From positions 1 to 64,000 of the forward strand of contig NZ_BMUA01000001.1 of the NCBI RefSeq assembly GCF_014649955.1: a stretch of DNA of 64,000 nt, read 5' to 3'. This document shows, piece by piece, positions 17,273-30,430 of this stretch (within the stretch, counting starts at the first letter, position 1; the number at the start of each line of letters is the position of its first letter). This stretch comes from Streptomyces violascens. GTDB lineage: Bacteria; Actinomycetota; Actinomycetes; Streptomycetales; Streptomycetaceae. The translations under genes were made by a program, and so were the position numbers. The notes under the pieces were generated by a model that was not told the DNA's origin, did not search any database, and saw nothing but the letters and a program-made list of their open reading frames with translations.

Positions 17273-17441
17273 ACCCTGCCCCACCCTGAGCCCGCGGCTT
17301 CCCGCCGGGCCCGCCCGAGCCGGGCGCGTGCGCCAGTCACTCACCCGATCTCGCACCCATCGCCGAGCACACGGCGCACTGGCTGTGCCAGAGCTCTGCT
17401 CGTGCCTGGCTGATCCTCACCACACCCCAGCACCCCGGTAG

Positions 17442-17945
17442 CGAGCCAGAGATCCGTCCCGCCGTCGCCAAAGCGGTTTCATCGGACGGCAAGGCGAGCT
17501 GGGTGCGTTCAGGGAAAACCTGGACCGTGATCCGATCAGTGAGGCATTCCAGTACCTCTTCCACGTGCACGGCCAGGCCGGGGTGGGCAAGACGTCGCTG
17601 GTGCGCCAGTGGGAGACCACAGCACGGGAGCGGCAGGCCGTGACCGCCTACCTCGACGACGACGTGCACAGCGTCATCGAAGCCATGGAGACGATCAGCG
17701 TCCAACTCGGGCGTCAGCAGGCCGCACTGAAGCGTTTCGACAGGCTGCTGGCCTCCTACCGTCAGCGCCGCCACGAGGCCGAGATCGCCGTATCCGGCAC
17801 CGCAGCACCCACAGGCGAAGGCCGTGCAACTCAGGCGGGGCCGTCCGCGTCCAGCACCGTCATGGCCCAGGCCGGTCTGGCCGGCCTGGGCATGGTCCCG
17901 GGCCTGGGGCCGGTCGCCGGAGCGATGGCCCCGCAGCTCGGGAGC
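17442..17945 (+). pseudogene. P-loop NTPase scrap (STAND/AAA-like)
   Basis: This frame reads SGFIGRQGELGAFRENLDRD, then YLFHVHGQAGVGKTSLVRQW. The latter is a textbook Walker A (GQAGVGKTS) of streptomycete NTPase proteins that begin with an F(V/I)GR-x-x-EL box. A hydrophobic Gly/Met stretch (AGLAGLGMVPGLGPVAGAM) follows and then similarity is lost. No Walker B, sensor or effector region remains and there is no good start, so both ends are missing. It abuts the terpene synthase scrap. Confidence 0.55.
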
Positions 17946-17977
17946 GCCCCAGACCTGCTGTGGGCGGGAGCGCCGAG

Positions 17978-18926
17978 ATGGCCGCCCTGTATGCCGCCGT
18001 CGCCTCGGCACTGATCACCCACGTGCTTCCCCACACGCCCCGGGCAGCCATAACGGCCACTGGCCGACTACCTGGCCTGGGGCTGGTACGCCAACGACAT
18101 CGCAGTCCCCAGCGCGCCGGAGGCGACGCTGGCGGACGCCGTGCGGGCCGTGGGCCGCTTCGCCCGCATGACCCGCACCCCCCCTCGTCTGGCAGCACGA
18201 CCTCGACCCCGCCGAGGAACCCTTCCAGGACGCACTGCCCCGCCTACGCGCCGCGCTCGGCGAAGCCCAGTTCCACCTCTTCGCACGCACCACCGAGAGC
18301 TGGCTGCTCAACCAGGTCTGGGAGACCGCGCTCCGCGAACGCGGCACACCCCCCCGGCGTCAACGAATACCTGGCCATGCGGTACTTCACCGCCGGACTG
18401 GACGTCATGGTGCCCCTGGTCTGCATCGCCGAGAGCGTCGAGCCCGACCTGACCACCTTCATCTCCCCCCCTGGTGACCGCGGCGTCCGAAGCGGGATTC
18501 CTGGTCGCCGCAATCGACAACGACCGCTACTCCTACTTCAAGGAACAGGCCCTCGGACAGCGCAAATACAACCTGGCCTCAGCCCTCCAGGCAGACGATC
18601 CCACCCTGAATTCCCACGACGCATGGGAGCAGGCCATCGTCATCCGCGACCGCATCCTCGCGCTCTACCTGCTCCTGCGTGACAAAGCCCTGGAGACCGC
18701 CGATCCCGAAATGCGCCGCTACTTCACGGGCATCGACCTGTCCGTCGCCGGGAACATGCCCTTCTCCAGGACAGCCCTGCGCTACCTCGACCCTGAGGCC
18801 GCCGGCGCAGTCCGAGCCACGACCGAGCGCCCAGCCCACGCAAGCTCAGGAGCCGTTCCCGCCTACCCCCTCGTGACCCGATGGGCAGACGTGCTTCGGG
18901 CTCAACACCGACCAACCGACCGGTAG
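17978..18926 (+). pseudogene. Class I terpene synthase, frameshifted and N-terminally truncated
   Basis: Joined across frames, this codes about 310 residues of a bacterial class I terpene synthase. NDRYSYFKE matches the NSE metal-binding triad ND-x-x-S-x-x-x-E, and AGNMPFSRTALRY matches the C-terminal GN-x-x-(W/F)S-x-x-(T)x-RY motif. WGWYANDIAV stands where the Asp-rich DDxxD is expected and has only one Asp. Three frame changes occur exactly at three C7 runs (18178, 18349, 18465), and removing one C from each restores the frame. The first 70 or so residues of the family are absent, so a truncated gene or assembly error are both possible. Confidence 0.65.
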
Positions 18927-18935
18927 CCATCACAG

Positions 18936-20569
<1,634 letters not shown>

Positions 20570-20621
20570 ATGCGTTCCTCAGGAGTGGGGGAGATAGCGG
20601 AGGGTTTGAACAAGCTGCCGC

Positions 20622-20907
20622 TTACTGCGGCCAGCGGGGAGTGAAGTCCTGGCTGGTGCCGCCGGCGTCCCTGCAGGGCCACTGGTCGAGCGTTCACGGG
20701 TCGAGCGCGGCGTCCGTGCTGCCGGAGCCGCCGTGCACGTCCAGGCACGGGCTGTCGCTACCAGCCACCAACTGGTGGTAGCCGGCCGGGAAGCCGTCAC
20801 CGGCCGCCGGATGGACGCCTGCCTGCTGGATGACCTGCCGCGCGCCCTGCGGCCAGTTGGTGCCGCTGACCTGGACGTTGCCGGTGAGGACGTTGCCGTG
20901 GGAGAAC
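20622..20907 (-). pseudogene. C-terminal scrap of a secreted beta-helix/ricin-like glycosidase
   Basis: In one minus frame: SHGNVLTGNVQVSGTNWPQG, then GFPAGYHQLVAGSDSPCLDV and GGSGSTDAALDP, a TGA, and in the same frame TLDQWPCRDAGGTSQDFTP ending at 20622. The tail looks like the end of a right-handed beta-helix or lectin module of a secreted glycoside hydrolase. The in-frame TGA, where TGG (Trp) would fit, and the missing front show decay. Confidence 0.45.
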
Positions 20908-21061
20908 CGGTGATGTCACGGTGAGTGGCGGGAAGAAGGAGGCCCGGCCGGTGAAGGCCCGAGTGCCGTCGACGCCGTCGAGCGGTGTGGCGGCCGGTGT
21001 CCCGGCGCACATGCCACGGGCGGGTGGCGGTGCTGCCGGGCCGTCTGCCGCCTGCGCGTGT

Positions 21062-22840
21062 TCACCTGCCGTGCGATGCCCTGCTGCGGCGTACGCGAAG
21101 CACCAGCACGAAGCCGGAGGCCAGGGCCAGCAGGCCGGCGATGGCACCGTAGGTGACGGCGTTGCTCGTCCCGGTGGAGGCCAGGCCACCGGCCGTGTTG
21201 CTCTGCTCCGGCCGGCTGACGGGTGGGCCGGCCGCCGTCGCCTGTGCGCGGGTGCCGATCGTGCCGGAGGCCGGGGCGACCGGTGCGGCGGTGTCCGGGG
21301 TGGCGGCACGAGACGGGGCGTCGGCGGGGGTGGCTGCCGACGAGGGCTTCAGTTGAAGCGTCGTGATCGAGTACGGCGGCAGCGTCTGGCCGCCCGCTGT
21401 GCCCTGGGCGGTGGTGGAAAGGGCGGTGCCGCCCTTGGTGTAGGAGACGGTGGTGGCCTTCCCGGGGGCCGGGGTGTATCCGGTGTAGGAGAGCCACACC
21501 TGCGCCGAGTTCTGCGGGTCCTTGTTGATCAGCATCACGTTCAGGCCGCCGTTGCGGGTGCGTACCGCGTGCACGGCGACCGACTGCTTGGCGGAGGACG
21601 CCTTGACCATGGTGTCGCCGGGCCTGGCCAGCGCGGTCAGCGAGCGGATGCCCCAGTAGGTGGGGAAGGGCGTCTCACGCGCCGGTTCGCAGTGCCCGCC
21701 GGCGCAGCTTCCGCTGGAGAGCACGCCCTGGTCCAGGTAGTCGGTCTCGCCGCCCACGGTGGTGGGTGCCTTGCCCATGCCGTTGTGCAGGTCCCACCAG
21801 TCGACGTTGACGGCGCCGTGTTCGAGCCAGTTCATGTACGTGTCCGATGCGAACAGGGCTGCGGCCTGGCTGGTGTTGGCCGGTGACTGGGTGCTGTCGG
21901 TCTCGGTGACCGCGATCTCGACCGAGGCGGCGTGTGCACCCGCGTACGTGTTGAGCAGCGAGCGCACCGCGGAGGTGACACCCGCGATCTGGGCGGGGGA
22001 GTTCAGCAGGTCCGCCGTGCTGGAAGCGCTCGGGTACGAGTGGATGATCGCGAAGTCGATCGACTTGCCGGCGATGGCGAGCACGGTGTGGTTCCAGTCG
22101 GCGGTGTCGCCCGGGGCCTTCGCCCCGTCCGGCCAGGATCCCGGAGTGTTGAGCACCGCTCCGATCTTCACCTTCGGGTCCACGGCCTTCATCGCCTTCG
22201 CGTAGGCGAGGAGGTTCTTCGCGTACTCCCTGGGGCTTTTGTCCGCGTGCTTGTCGATCTCCCATTTGCTGCCGTAGTACCCATTGCCGGAGACCTCGTT
22301 GCCGATCTCCCAGTACTTCACGCCGTAGTGCTTGTCGACGTTGGCGTACTTGACCCAGTCGGCGGCCTCCTGGGCCGTGCCGGAACCGTAGTTGGCGGTG
22401 ATGATGGGCTGGGCGCCGACCTTCTTCGCGGTCGCCATGAAGTGGTCGAAGTCGGTACCGGGCGCGACCCAGCCGCCGTCTTCGAGGGTGTGGGTCTTCC
22501 AGTGGTAGGCGTCCGCGTAGGAGCCACCGGGATAGCGCAGCTGCCGGACCCCGGCGGCCTTCATCAGCGCCGACGCTGTGGTGTCGTTCAGGTGCGAGTC
22601 GTAGACCGCTGTGTTGAGGCCGACAGCGGTGCTGGGCAGCGTGCCCAGGGAGGTACCGGCATCCACCGTGATGTCCACGGTCGGCGCGGCGTTCGCGCTG
22701 AGCGCCAGGACGCCCGCGCCGGCCCCGGCCAGCAGGGCAGCCACCGTCCCCGCCACGATGTGGCGGCGCGTTCGGCTACGGCGGTGCGTACGGCCCCGAG
22801 GCATCGGCTGCTCGGTGGTTGTCGGGTCGTCAGGTGACAC
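21062..22840 (-). CDS. Clan GH-A glycosidase (alpha-L-arabinofuranosidase-like) with LASTG sortase signal
   Basis: About 592 residues. An Arg-rich n-region and hydrophobic core (VAALLAGAGAGVLALSANAA) form the signal peptide. The barrel has the acid/base in KYWEIGNEVSG (Glu 170 counting from the internal Met at 22804) and the likely nucleophile in IAVTETDS (Glu 301), the spacing of clan GH-A enzymes such as arabinofuranosidases. A Pro/Ala linker leads to GGLASTGTSN, a hydrophobic helix and RVRRSRASHGR: a class E sortase LAxTG sorting signal, so the enzyme should be wall-anchored. I chose GTG 22840 (GGGAG six bases upstream); ATG 22804 is possible. A copy of the GGCAAC motif lies about 70 bp upstream. 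Confidence 0.85.
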   Translation of the reverse strand: MSPDDPTTTEQPMPRGRTHRRSRTRRHIVAGTVAALLAGAGAGVLALSANAAPTVDITVDAGTSLGTLPSTAVGLNTAVYDSHLNDTTASALMKAAGVRQLRYPGGSYADAYHWKTHTLEDGGWVAPGTDFDHFMATAKKVGAQPIITANYGSGTAQEAADWVKYANVDKHYGVKYWEIGNEVSGNGYYGSKWEIDKHADKSPREYAKNLLAYAKAMKAVDPKVKIGAVLNTPGSWPDGAKAPGDTADWNHTVLAIAGKSIDFAIIHSYPSASSTADLLNSPAQIAGVTSAVRSLLNTYAGAHAASVEIAVTETDSTQSPANTSQAAALFASDTYMNWLEHGAVNVDWWDLHNGMGKAPTTVGGETDYLDQGVLSSGSCAGGHCEPARETPFPTYWGIRSLTALARPGDTMVKASSAKQSVAVHAVRTRNGGLNVMLINKDPQNSAQVWLSYTGYTPAPGKATTVSYTKGGTALSTTAQGTAGGQTLPPYSITTLQLKPSSAATPADAPSRAATPDTAAPVAPASGTIGTRAQATAAGPPVSRPEQSNTAGGLASTGTSNAVTYGAIAGLLALASGFVLVLRVRRSRASHGR

Positions 22841-22910
22841 GTTGGGGCTCCCGATCGGAGTGCGTGGAGACGGGCGGCGTGGTGCGCCCGCCTTGCTTGG
22901 TGCACCCCTG

Positions 22911-22938
22911 AGTGGCCGCCCGGGACGGAAAGGTTGCC
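22911..22938 (-). promoter_or_regulatory. GGCAAC-21-bp motif, copy A
   Basis: On the minus strand GGCAACCTTTCC begins at 22938 and GGCCACT begins at 22917, exactly 21 bp on. It lies about 70 bp upstream of the GTG of the LASTG-anchored glycosidase. It shares the internal CGTCCC with copy B. Confidence 0.65.
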
Positions 22939-23006
22939 GCCGCATCCGATGTTCTTCAGATCCCTTTCGTGCCGAGCACCGGTCGCCGAGAAATCGGCGT
23001 CGGGGC

Positions 23007-23036
23007 GGCAACCTTCTCGTCCCCTGCGGCAACTGG
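23007..23036 (+). promoter_or_regulatory. GGCAAC-21-bp motif, copy B
   Basis: GGCAACCTTCTCGTCCC starts at 23007 and GGCAACTGGG at 23028, again 21 bp apart. It points at the Cys-rich secreted-protein frame whose ATG is at 23075. Copies A and B are divergent, 69 bp apart. Confidence 0.65.
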
Positions 23037-23074
23037 GAGCCGGAAGGCCGAGTCGAACTACCGGATGGACGGGC

Positions 23075-23540
23075 ATGAGGGCAACGAAGCACGCCGCGCC
23101 ACAACCGTGGCGCAGGCGCGGACTGGTCACGGGCATTTCCCTTGGGGCTACTGGTCGTCGGTGCGTTGGTTCTGCCTGGCCCTGACGGTCCTCACCGGGA
23201 GCGAAACCGGTGCCGGGCGGGCAGCCGACGCGCCCACCGCAGGTGCGCGGGCGGCCGTGCACGATTGCCATCCGGCTACAAGACCGGGTCCACCAAGTGG
23301 TGGTGCGGGATCCAGGTGATAGGCCACCGGAACCCGGTGGCCGCGCCGGAGGTGCGGCCCGTCGGCGGCTGTCGGCGGCTGTCCCGCACCGACTGCAACT
23401 ACTTCCTGTTCGCCGATGGCACCGGCTGTGGCGGGGCGCTGAGGATCGCCGACATCTACGGGGAGCAGCTGACCGTCGACGGCATTGTCGTGCGGCCGGA
23501 CGTCGCGCAGCCGACCGGCGTCCAGTTCGCCCGGCATTGA
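23075..23540 (+). pseudogene. Secreted Cys-rich small protein, frame disrupted
   Basis: The frame at the ATG gives a basic n-region (HAAPQPWRRRGLVTGISLG), a hydrophobic core continues in another frame (GLLVVGALVLPG), and the mature C-terminus reads CPSGYKTGSTKWWCGIQVIG, then TDCNYFLFADGTGCGGALRI, to the stop at 23540. With at least two indels repaired it would be a secreted protein of about 120-150 residues with at least six Cys. No family is recognised. The upstream motif copy B supports a real gene. Confidence 0.45.
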
Positions 23541-23683
23541 CCAGCAGGTCGGTCAGCCTTCACCGGCCCACCGAGCGCGAGCGCCGTTCGAATCCCGGGC
23601 TGGGCACTGTTAGGCTGCGCCCCCCGTTGTTGTTAAATGTGCAACCAACGCGCACATCATGGCCAGGAGAGGGCGACCGGGGG

Positions 23684-24210
23684 ATGGTCCTCAATGACGC
23701 GTCCGCGGAGTTCCACGAATTCTTCGAACGCCACTATGCCGAACTCGCCCGTCTAGCACACCTCCTGACCGGCGAGACCGACGCGGCGGACGACCTCGCG
23801 GCGGATGCCCTGCTCGCCCTGTGGCAGCGCTGGGACCGGTTGCGGCAGGCCGACCACCCGCTCGCCTACGCTCGCGGTGTGGTGGCCAACCTGGCGCGCG
23901 GACGGATCCGCAGCGCGGTGCGCGAGCGACGCCGGATCACGCTGTTCTGGTCCCGCAGCCCCCAGAAGGTGGAGGGCCCGGACATGGCGGACGTGCTGGA
24001 CGTCCGCGCGGCGCTCGCCCGGCTGCCGTTCCGCAAGCGCGCCTGCGTGGTGCTGCGGCACGCCCTCGACCTGTCGGAGAAGGACACGGCCGCAGCGCTC
24101 GGCATCTCGGTCGGTACGGTGAAGAGCCAGACCTCGAAGGGAATGGCCGAGCTGGAAAGGACACTGGGCGCACGAGCGGTCGGGGACCTGGTGGCAGAGA
24201 GGAGGAACCG

Positions 24211-24214
<4 letters not shown>
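23684..24214 (+). CDS. SigE-family ECF RNA polymerase sigma factor
   Basis: A 176-residue ECF sigma factor. Region 2 runs from EFHEFFERHYAELARLAHLL to DLAADALLALWQRWDRL and LAYARGVVANLARGRIR. Region 4 holds LPFRKRACVVLRHALDLSE and a helix-turn-helix in ALGISVGTVKSQTSKGMAEL. The ATG at 23684 follows GGAGAGGG at a rather long spacing. The stop overlaps the next gene's GTG (GTGA), so the two are translationally coupled. It could read the GGCAAC-type promoters nearby, but this is only proximity; its own upstream region has no full copy. Confidence 0.9.
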
Positions 24215-26463
<2,249 letters not shown>

Positions 26464-26849
26464 GCGACACCCGCACACGTCACGCATGGAATGAGCGCCC
26501 CGTCGGGTCACGGGGGAGCCGCCTGATTGCGGGGGACGTGGGGTCCCCTCGGCGGCACGGAAAGGAGAGCGGGTCACGGCAGCCAGCCGGGGCCCGTTCT
26601 CGCTGATCTACCTCGGTGCGCCTCAGCTTGAGGGACGTTGATCGCGAGGATCCCCGGCCGCCGAGAGACGGGGCAACAAGATCGTGCTGTGCCTGCCAGA
26701 TGCCGACTTCCGCGAAGGCGACCTGCACCGAATGCCGCTTCCCCGGGCGTCGCAGTCTGGCGTGTCGATGGCCGGGCAGTCCCGTTCGGCCACCCCTGGG
26801 TGTGCCTGTTTGACTCACCGGTTCGGGAACGACGCCGACAATCCGGTGC

Positions 26850-26965
26850 GTGAGCGCCGGTATCCGACCGATATGGCGGACGGGGAGTGGGCCGTGGTCC
26901 GCCCGTTGCTGCCGGTACCGGGCCGGCTGCGTGGCCGGGGCGAGCAGCCGGTCGGCACAAGCCGA
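26850..26965 (+). pseudogene. IS5-family transposase, N-terminal scrap
   Basis: RRYPTDMADGEWAVVRPLLP and PVPGRLRGRGEQP match the conserved opening of streptomycete IS5-family transposases. The rest is absent. The neighbouring 26464-26850 stretch holds no gene I can support. Confidence 0.6.
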
Positions 26966-27031
26966 GGAGTCCTCGGCGTGACGGAGGGGAAGAACGCGGC
27001 TCCGTCGGGCGGGCCGACCGGCTGTGTGCGT

Positions 27032-28876
27032 CTACTTGAGTGCTGTACCGCCCGAGTTGTGATAGGCGATGGTCTTGCTGATCAGGTTTCCGCCGTCGGT
27101 CTCGACCGATGTCTGTTCCTGCTGCCCCGGACCGAACAGCAGGCCGGCTACATGCGCGTTCGCCACCTGATCCATGTGCGCGAAGAACCAGTCGACCTTG
27201 TCGTCCTTGTAGTGGTTGAGGGTGTTGTTCTGCGCCATGTTGCCCACGGGGATCTGCCACAGGACCACCGGCTTGCCCACGGACTCGGCCATCGTCTTGT
27301 AGAACCTCAGCGCGGCGGCGGCCTTCTGGTCGGTCCAGAAGGTGTCACGGCCGCCGTGGGCCGGCTGTGCGTACCAGCCCGCGTCGCGGTCCGACACGTC
27401 GGTGACCAGGAAGTCGGCGTTCTGTGCCCCGAGGCTCGCGTAGTCCTTGACGCATCCCTGGGTGTTGTTCTGCCAGTCCCAGCAAGTGAGGTGGAGCCCC
27501 AGGGCGGTGTGCGGCGCGTACTTGTGGGCCATCGAGATCAGGCAGCGGGAGAGTCCGGCGGCGCTGTTCTCCTGTGATCCGCAGTCCGTCGGATTCGCGC
27601 CCGAGACCTGCGCGGGAACCTTGTGCGGATCGCCGAGCGACCGGACGTAGCCCCAGAAATCTGGTTCAAGGTCGACCATGTCGTGCGAGTTGCCGATCTT
27701 CTGGAGGAAGAAGCGGTAGTCGTTCATGTACCGGGTGAGCAGGTCCACCCTGTTGATGGCCACGACCTCGCCGGGACCGTCGCCCTGGCCTGCCGCATCC
27801 CCGAGGTCGCGCAGCGAGTACCAGGTCCAGAGCATCTTCTGCGGGCGCGGGCTGCCCTTGTATGTCGCCTGGGCCGCCTGGGCGTCCCGATAGGTCACGT
27901 ACGTGCCCGGTGCCGTGGTGCTGCCAGTCCAGCAGCCCCACCAGCTCGACCACGCGACCTGGCAACGCGATGCCGAGTAGTAGGCCGGCGAGGGCGCGGG
28001 CTGGCTGTGCACATAGGCGTACCGCACGTCGAACGGAGCGGCGGCCGCCGAGGCGTCGGACATCGACCCGCCGACGAATACCGTGCTATTGCCCATGAAG
28101 CGTTTCGCCGAGCTGCCGCCACCGGCCGCGGGAGACGACGGCGACGACGGGCGCGTGCCGCTCGGCGTCTGGCTTGCGGGAGCGCTGCCGCCCGTCGCGG
28201 GGGGCGTGCCGGTGCTGCCCGTGCTCCCGGCCGGGACGAGCTTCCACTGCTGGTTGGCGCCGCCACCGTCGCGGTTCTGGGCGACGCTGCCCCCGTCGGC
28301 CTTGGAGCCCTTCTGGACCTCTACGGCCATGCCACTGAAGCGATTGATCAAACGCACGTAGCCGTCCGACGACTTCTCCAGGTGGAACTGCTGGTTGGCG
28401 CCGTTGTGGTCGCGCCACTGCACCATGGCGGAGCCGGCGGTCTTCGACCAGCCGTAGTCGTCCAGCACCTTGCCGGAGTTCCGGTTCTGTAGCCGGTAGT
28501 TCCCGTCACCCGCCTCGATGAACCGCCACTGCTGGTTGGTCCCGCCGTTACGGCCCCACTGCACCACCGCCGCACCGTCGTACGTGGCGTAGGAGAGGCC
28601 GTCCAGCACCTCGCCGCTGTTGCGGTTGACCAGCACGTACCAGCCCTTCGTGTCCACGACTCCCGCCGAGGCCGTGTTGACCACGGCCACGGAACCGCCC
28701 ACGACAGCCAGGACGACGGCCGCCCACAGACTCCGACGCTGGTACAACCGACGGCCACGATGCCCCTGCCGTCGCCCCGGAACGGCTGAGCGGAACGACA
28801 GGCGACCACGGCGACGACGGCGGGCGCGACCGCCGCCGGGCGACGCCTCCGACGACGCGGATGGACGAGGAAACAT
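27032..28876 (-). CDS. Secreted RICIN-domain protein with a glycosidase-like C-terminal domain
   Basis: A 614-residue exported protein. After a long Arg-rich n-region, a membrane/signal helix (SLWAAVVLAVVGGSVAVVNT) precedes a RicinB lectin-2 type trefoil with repeated N(R)NSG-(E/K)VLD...GTNQQW, GANQQF and GANQQW units (residues about 75-215). A Ser/Pro/Gly linker then leads to a domain of about 350 residues with YAYVHSQPAPSPAYYSAS, HDMVDLEPDFWGYV and PVVLWQIPVGNMAQNN. The last segments, with conserved Asp/Glu and Trp-Gln at strand ends, look like a TIM-barrel glycoside hydrolase, but the family is not certain. ATG 28876 follows AGAGAG. Motif copy D lies 60 bp upstream. Confidence 0.8.
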   Translation of the reverse strand: MFPRPSASSEASPGGGRARRRRRGRLSFRSAVPGRRQGHRGRRLYQRRSLWAAVVLAVVGGSVAVVNTASAGVVDTKGWYVLVNRNSGEVLDGLSYATYDGAAVVQWGRNGGTNQQWRFIEAGDGNYRLQNRNSGKVLDDYGWSKTAGSAMVQWRDHNGANQQFHLEKSSDGYVRLINRFSGMAVEVQKGSKADGGSVAQNRDGGGANQQWKLVPAGSTGSTGTPPATGGSAPASQTPSGTRPSSPSSPAAGGGSSAKRFMGNSTVFVGGSMSDASAAAAPFDVRYAYVHSQPAPSPAYYSASRCQVAWSSWWGCWTGSTTAPGTYVTYRDAQAAQATYKGSPRPQKMLWTWYSLRDLGDAAGQGDGPGEVVAINRVDLLTRYMNDYRFFLQKIGNSHDMVDLEPDFWGYVRSLGDPHKVPAQVSGANPTDCGSQENSAAGLSRCLISMAHKYAPHTALGLHLTCWDWQNNTQGCVKDYASLGAQNADFLVTDVSDRDAGWYAQPAHGGRDTFWTDQKAAAALRFYKTMAESVGKPVVLWQIPVGNMAQNNTLNHYKDDKVDWFFAHMDQVANAHVAGLLFGPGQQEQTSVETDGGNLISKTIAYHNSGGTALK

Positions 28877-28931
28877 TTCGGTGCTCTCTTTCAGCCGTTG
28901 CCTCTGTCCGGACCACCCGGTCCGGACAACA

Positions 28932-28962
28932 CCCAGTTGCCAACGCCCCCGAAAAGGTTGCC
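28932..28962 (-). promoter_or_regulatory. GGCAAC-21-bp motif, copy D
   Basis: On the minus strand GGCAACCTTTTCG begins at 28962 and GGCAACTGGG at 28941, 21 bp apart. It sits about 60 bp upstream of the RICIN-domain gene start. Confidence 0.65.
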
Positions 28963-29204
28963 CCCGGACCGCGAGAATTTTTCGGCCGCCACGCACCGGA
29001 TGACGATCACGTCGTCGGGCCGGAACGGCGGCCGAGGCGGAACGCGGCCGGTCAGCCGGCCACCGACAGTAGGTAGCGGGAGCCCTCCGGCCCGTCGCCC
29101 GGCGCGGCACCGACCGCACAGAACTCCCACTCCGCTGGGCTGTCCTCGATGCGGACGCGGTCGACGGGCTTGAGGAAGTGGATGGACGGACTGTGCATCT
29201 GCAA

Positions 29205-29480
29205 GCCGATCCGTGATCGTGATGATGGTCTGCTTGGGCACCTCGGCGCCGTAGACCTCGGCCAGGTGCGCGGATATCTCGCCGTGGGTGAGCCCCTTCG
29301 CGGACAGCGAGAGCACCATCTCGTCGACGCCGGTCAGCCGGCGCTGACGCTTCTTGACGATCTGCGGCTCGAACGTGCCGGCCACGTCCCGGGGCACCCT
29401 CACCTCTACCGGGCCGACGTCAGCACCGTCTTCGAACGGGTGCCGTTGCGGGAGGACGGCCGTGGCGCCGGTGAGTCCCC
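29205..29480 (-). pseudogene. IS256-family (Mutator) transposase scrap
   Basis: The minus strand carries EVRVPRDVAGTFEPQIVKKR, QRRLTGVDEMVLSLSAKGLT and then HGEISAHLAEVYGAE, the signature N-terminal half of IS256-family transposases. RNGTRSKTV, normally just before it, is in another frame. The catalytic DDE part is missing. Confidence 0.75.
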
Positions 29481-29489
29481 AGCGGGGCG

Positions 29490-29660
29490 CCGGTGATGTC
29501 GAGGCGGTCGCCGATCAGATGACGGCAGGCGTCTTCGACGGCACCGGTCGCGATCGGCCAGCCTCTGGCGAGGGCGGTGTCGTAACGGAGCTGGTCGAGG
29601 TGGCGGCAGTCGCGGATCCGACGGATGAGCGCGGTGCTCAAGGCGCGTCATTGACCGTTC
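29490..29660 (-). pseudogene. ISKra4-family transposase, C-terminal scrap
   Basis: LDQLRYDTALARGWPIATGA and VEDACRHLIGDRLDITGA form the conserved C-terminal block of ISKra4-type transposases (usually GAVEGACRHL). It then fuses into the adjoining IS256 scrap, so one IS landed in or recombined with the other. Confidence 0.7.
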
Positions 29661-29944
29661 CACTGAGCTGACCTCACCTGACCCCGCCCCGGGCAGACAG
29701 AGTTGAAGCGGCCCCCAGCTGTATGACACGGGTTGTCCCTCTCCTGGCCGTGCTTCCGCCCGTCCGGCGGGGTGACAACGGGCGGGGGAGCGCGCCGCGT
29801 TCTACGGTGAACGGGAGTGCTCCCGAGAGCGCTCGCGGCGGCCGGTCGTCCCGCACGTTGGCGACCGGCCGCAACACCTGGGTACTCGCCCGGACAGCCC
29901 CGAACCTGGAAAGAGCCGGTTCGCACGTCCACACGAGTGCGCGG

Positions 29945-30211
29945 TCAGAAGGCGCTCTGCAGGCGGAATCTGGTGCGGCCGCGGTCCTGTCCGGGCTGGG
30001 CGGTGTGGACGAACGGCATAAAGATGCGTGCTCCGTTGCGGAAGAGGACGCCGATGCCGGGGTGCATCGCCGGGGTGGGGCGGTGGCTGTATCCGTAGAC
30101 CTCGGCGATCTCACTGCTGTCGCTGTTGGTGAGGACGGCAGCGAGGTAGGCCTCGGCCCGCTCGGGGCTCACCTTGCCCGCCTTGTCGAACAGCGCGGGC
30201 AGCGCGACATG
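29945..30211 (-). pseudogene. Conserved AEAYLAAV-type protein, C-terminal scrap
   Basis: Reads LPALFDKAGKVSPERAEAYL, then AAVLTNSDSSEIAEVYGYS and IGVLFRNGARIFMPFVHT. A related copy on the same strand near 63350-63500 has LFDDAGKITPPRAEEYLAAV. This is a streptomycete family of unknown role often seen as fragments near mobile DNA. The front half and a confident start are missing here. Confidence 0.45.
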
Positions 30212-30329
30212 TGCCCGGGACGGCCCGCTGGTCGGGGATTATGGAACAAGGAACCCCAGTGGGGAACGTTGCCAGGCCGACCGCCGTTGATCGCGGCGGT
30301 GGGGGGCTTCGGAAGGAGCGCAGGAGCGG

Positions 30330-30430
30330 ACGTGGAGCCGAGCGCTCAGTGCGCTACGGCTGTGAGTTGGCTCAGCAGTACAAAGTGTCGCGGAACACGG
30401 TGGCGAAGACGCTGGCGTGTCCGGTGCCGA
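30330..30430 (+). pseudogene. GntR-type winged-helix scrap
   Basis: CELAQQYKVSRNTVAKTL matches the recognition region of GntR-family regulators (ELA-x-x-(Y/F)-x-VSR-x-TV-x-(K/R)-AL). No effector domain and no start remain. From 30450 to 31104 I see no supportable gene. Confidence 0.4.
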
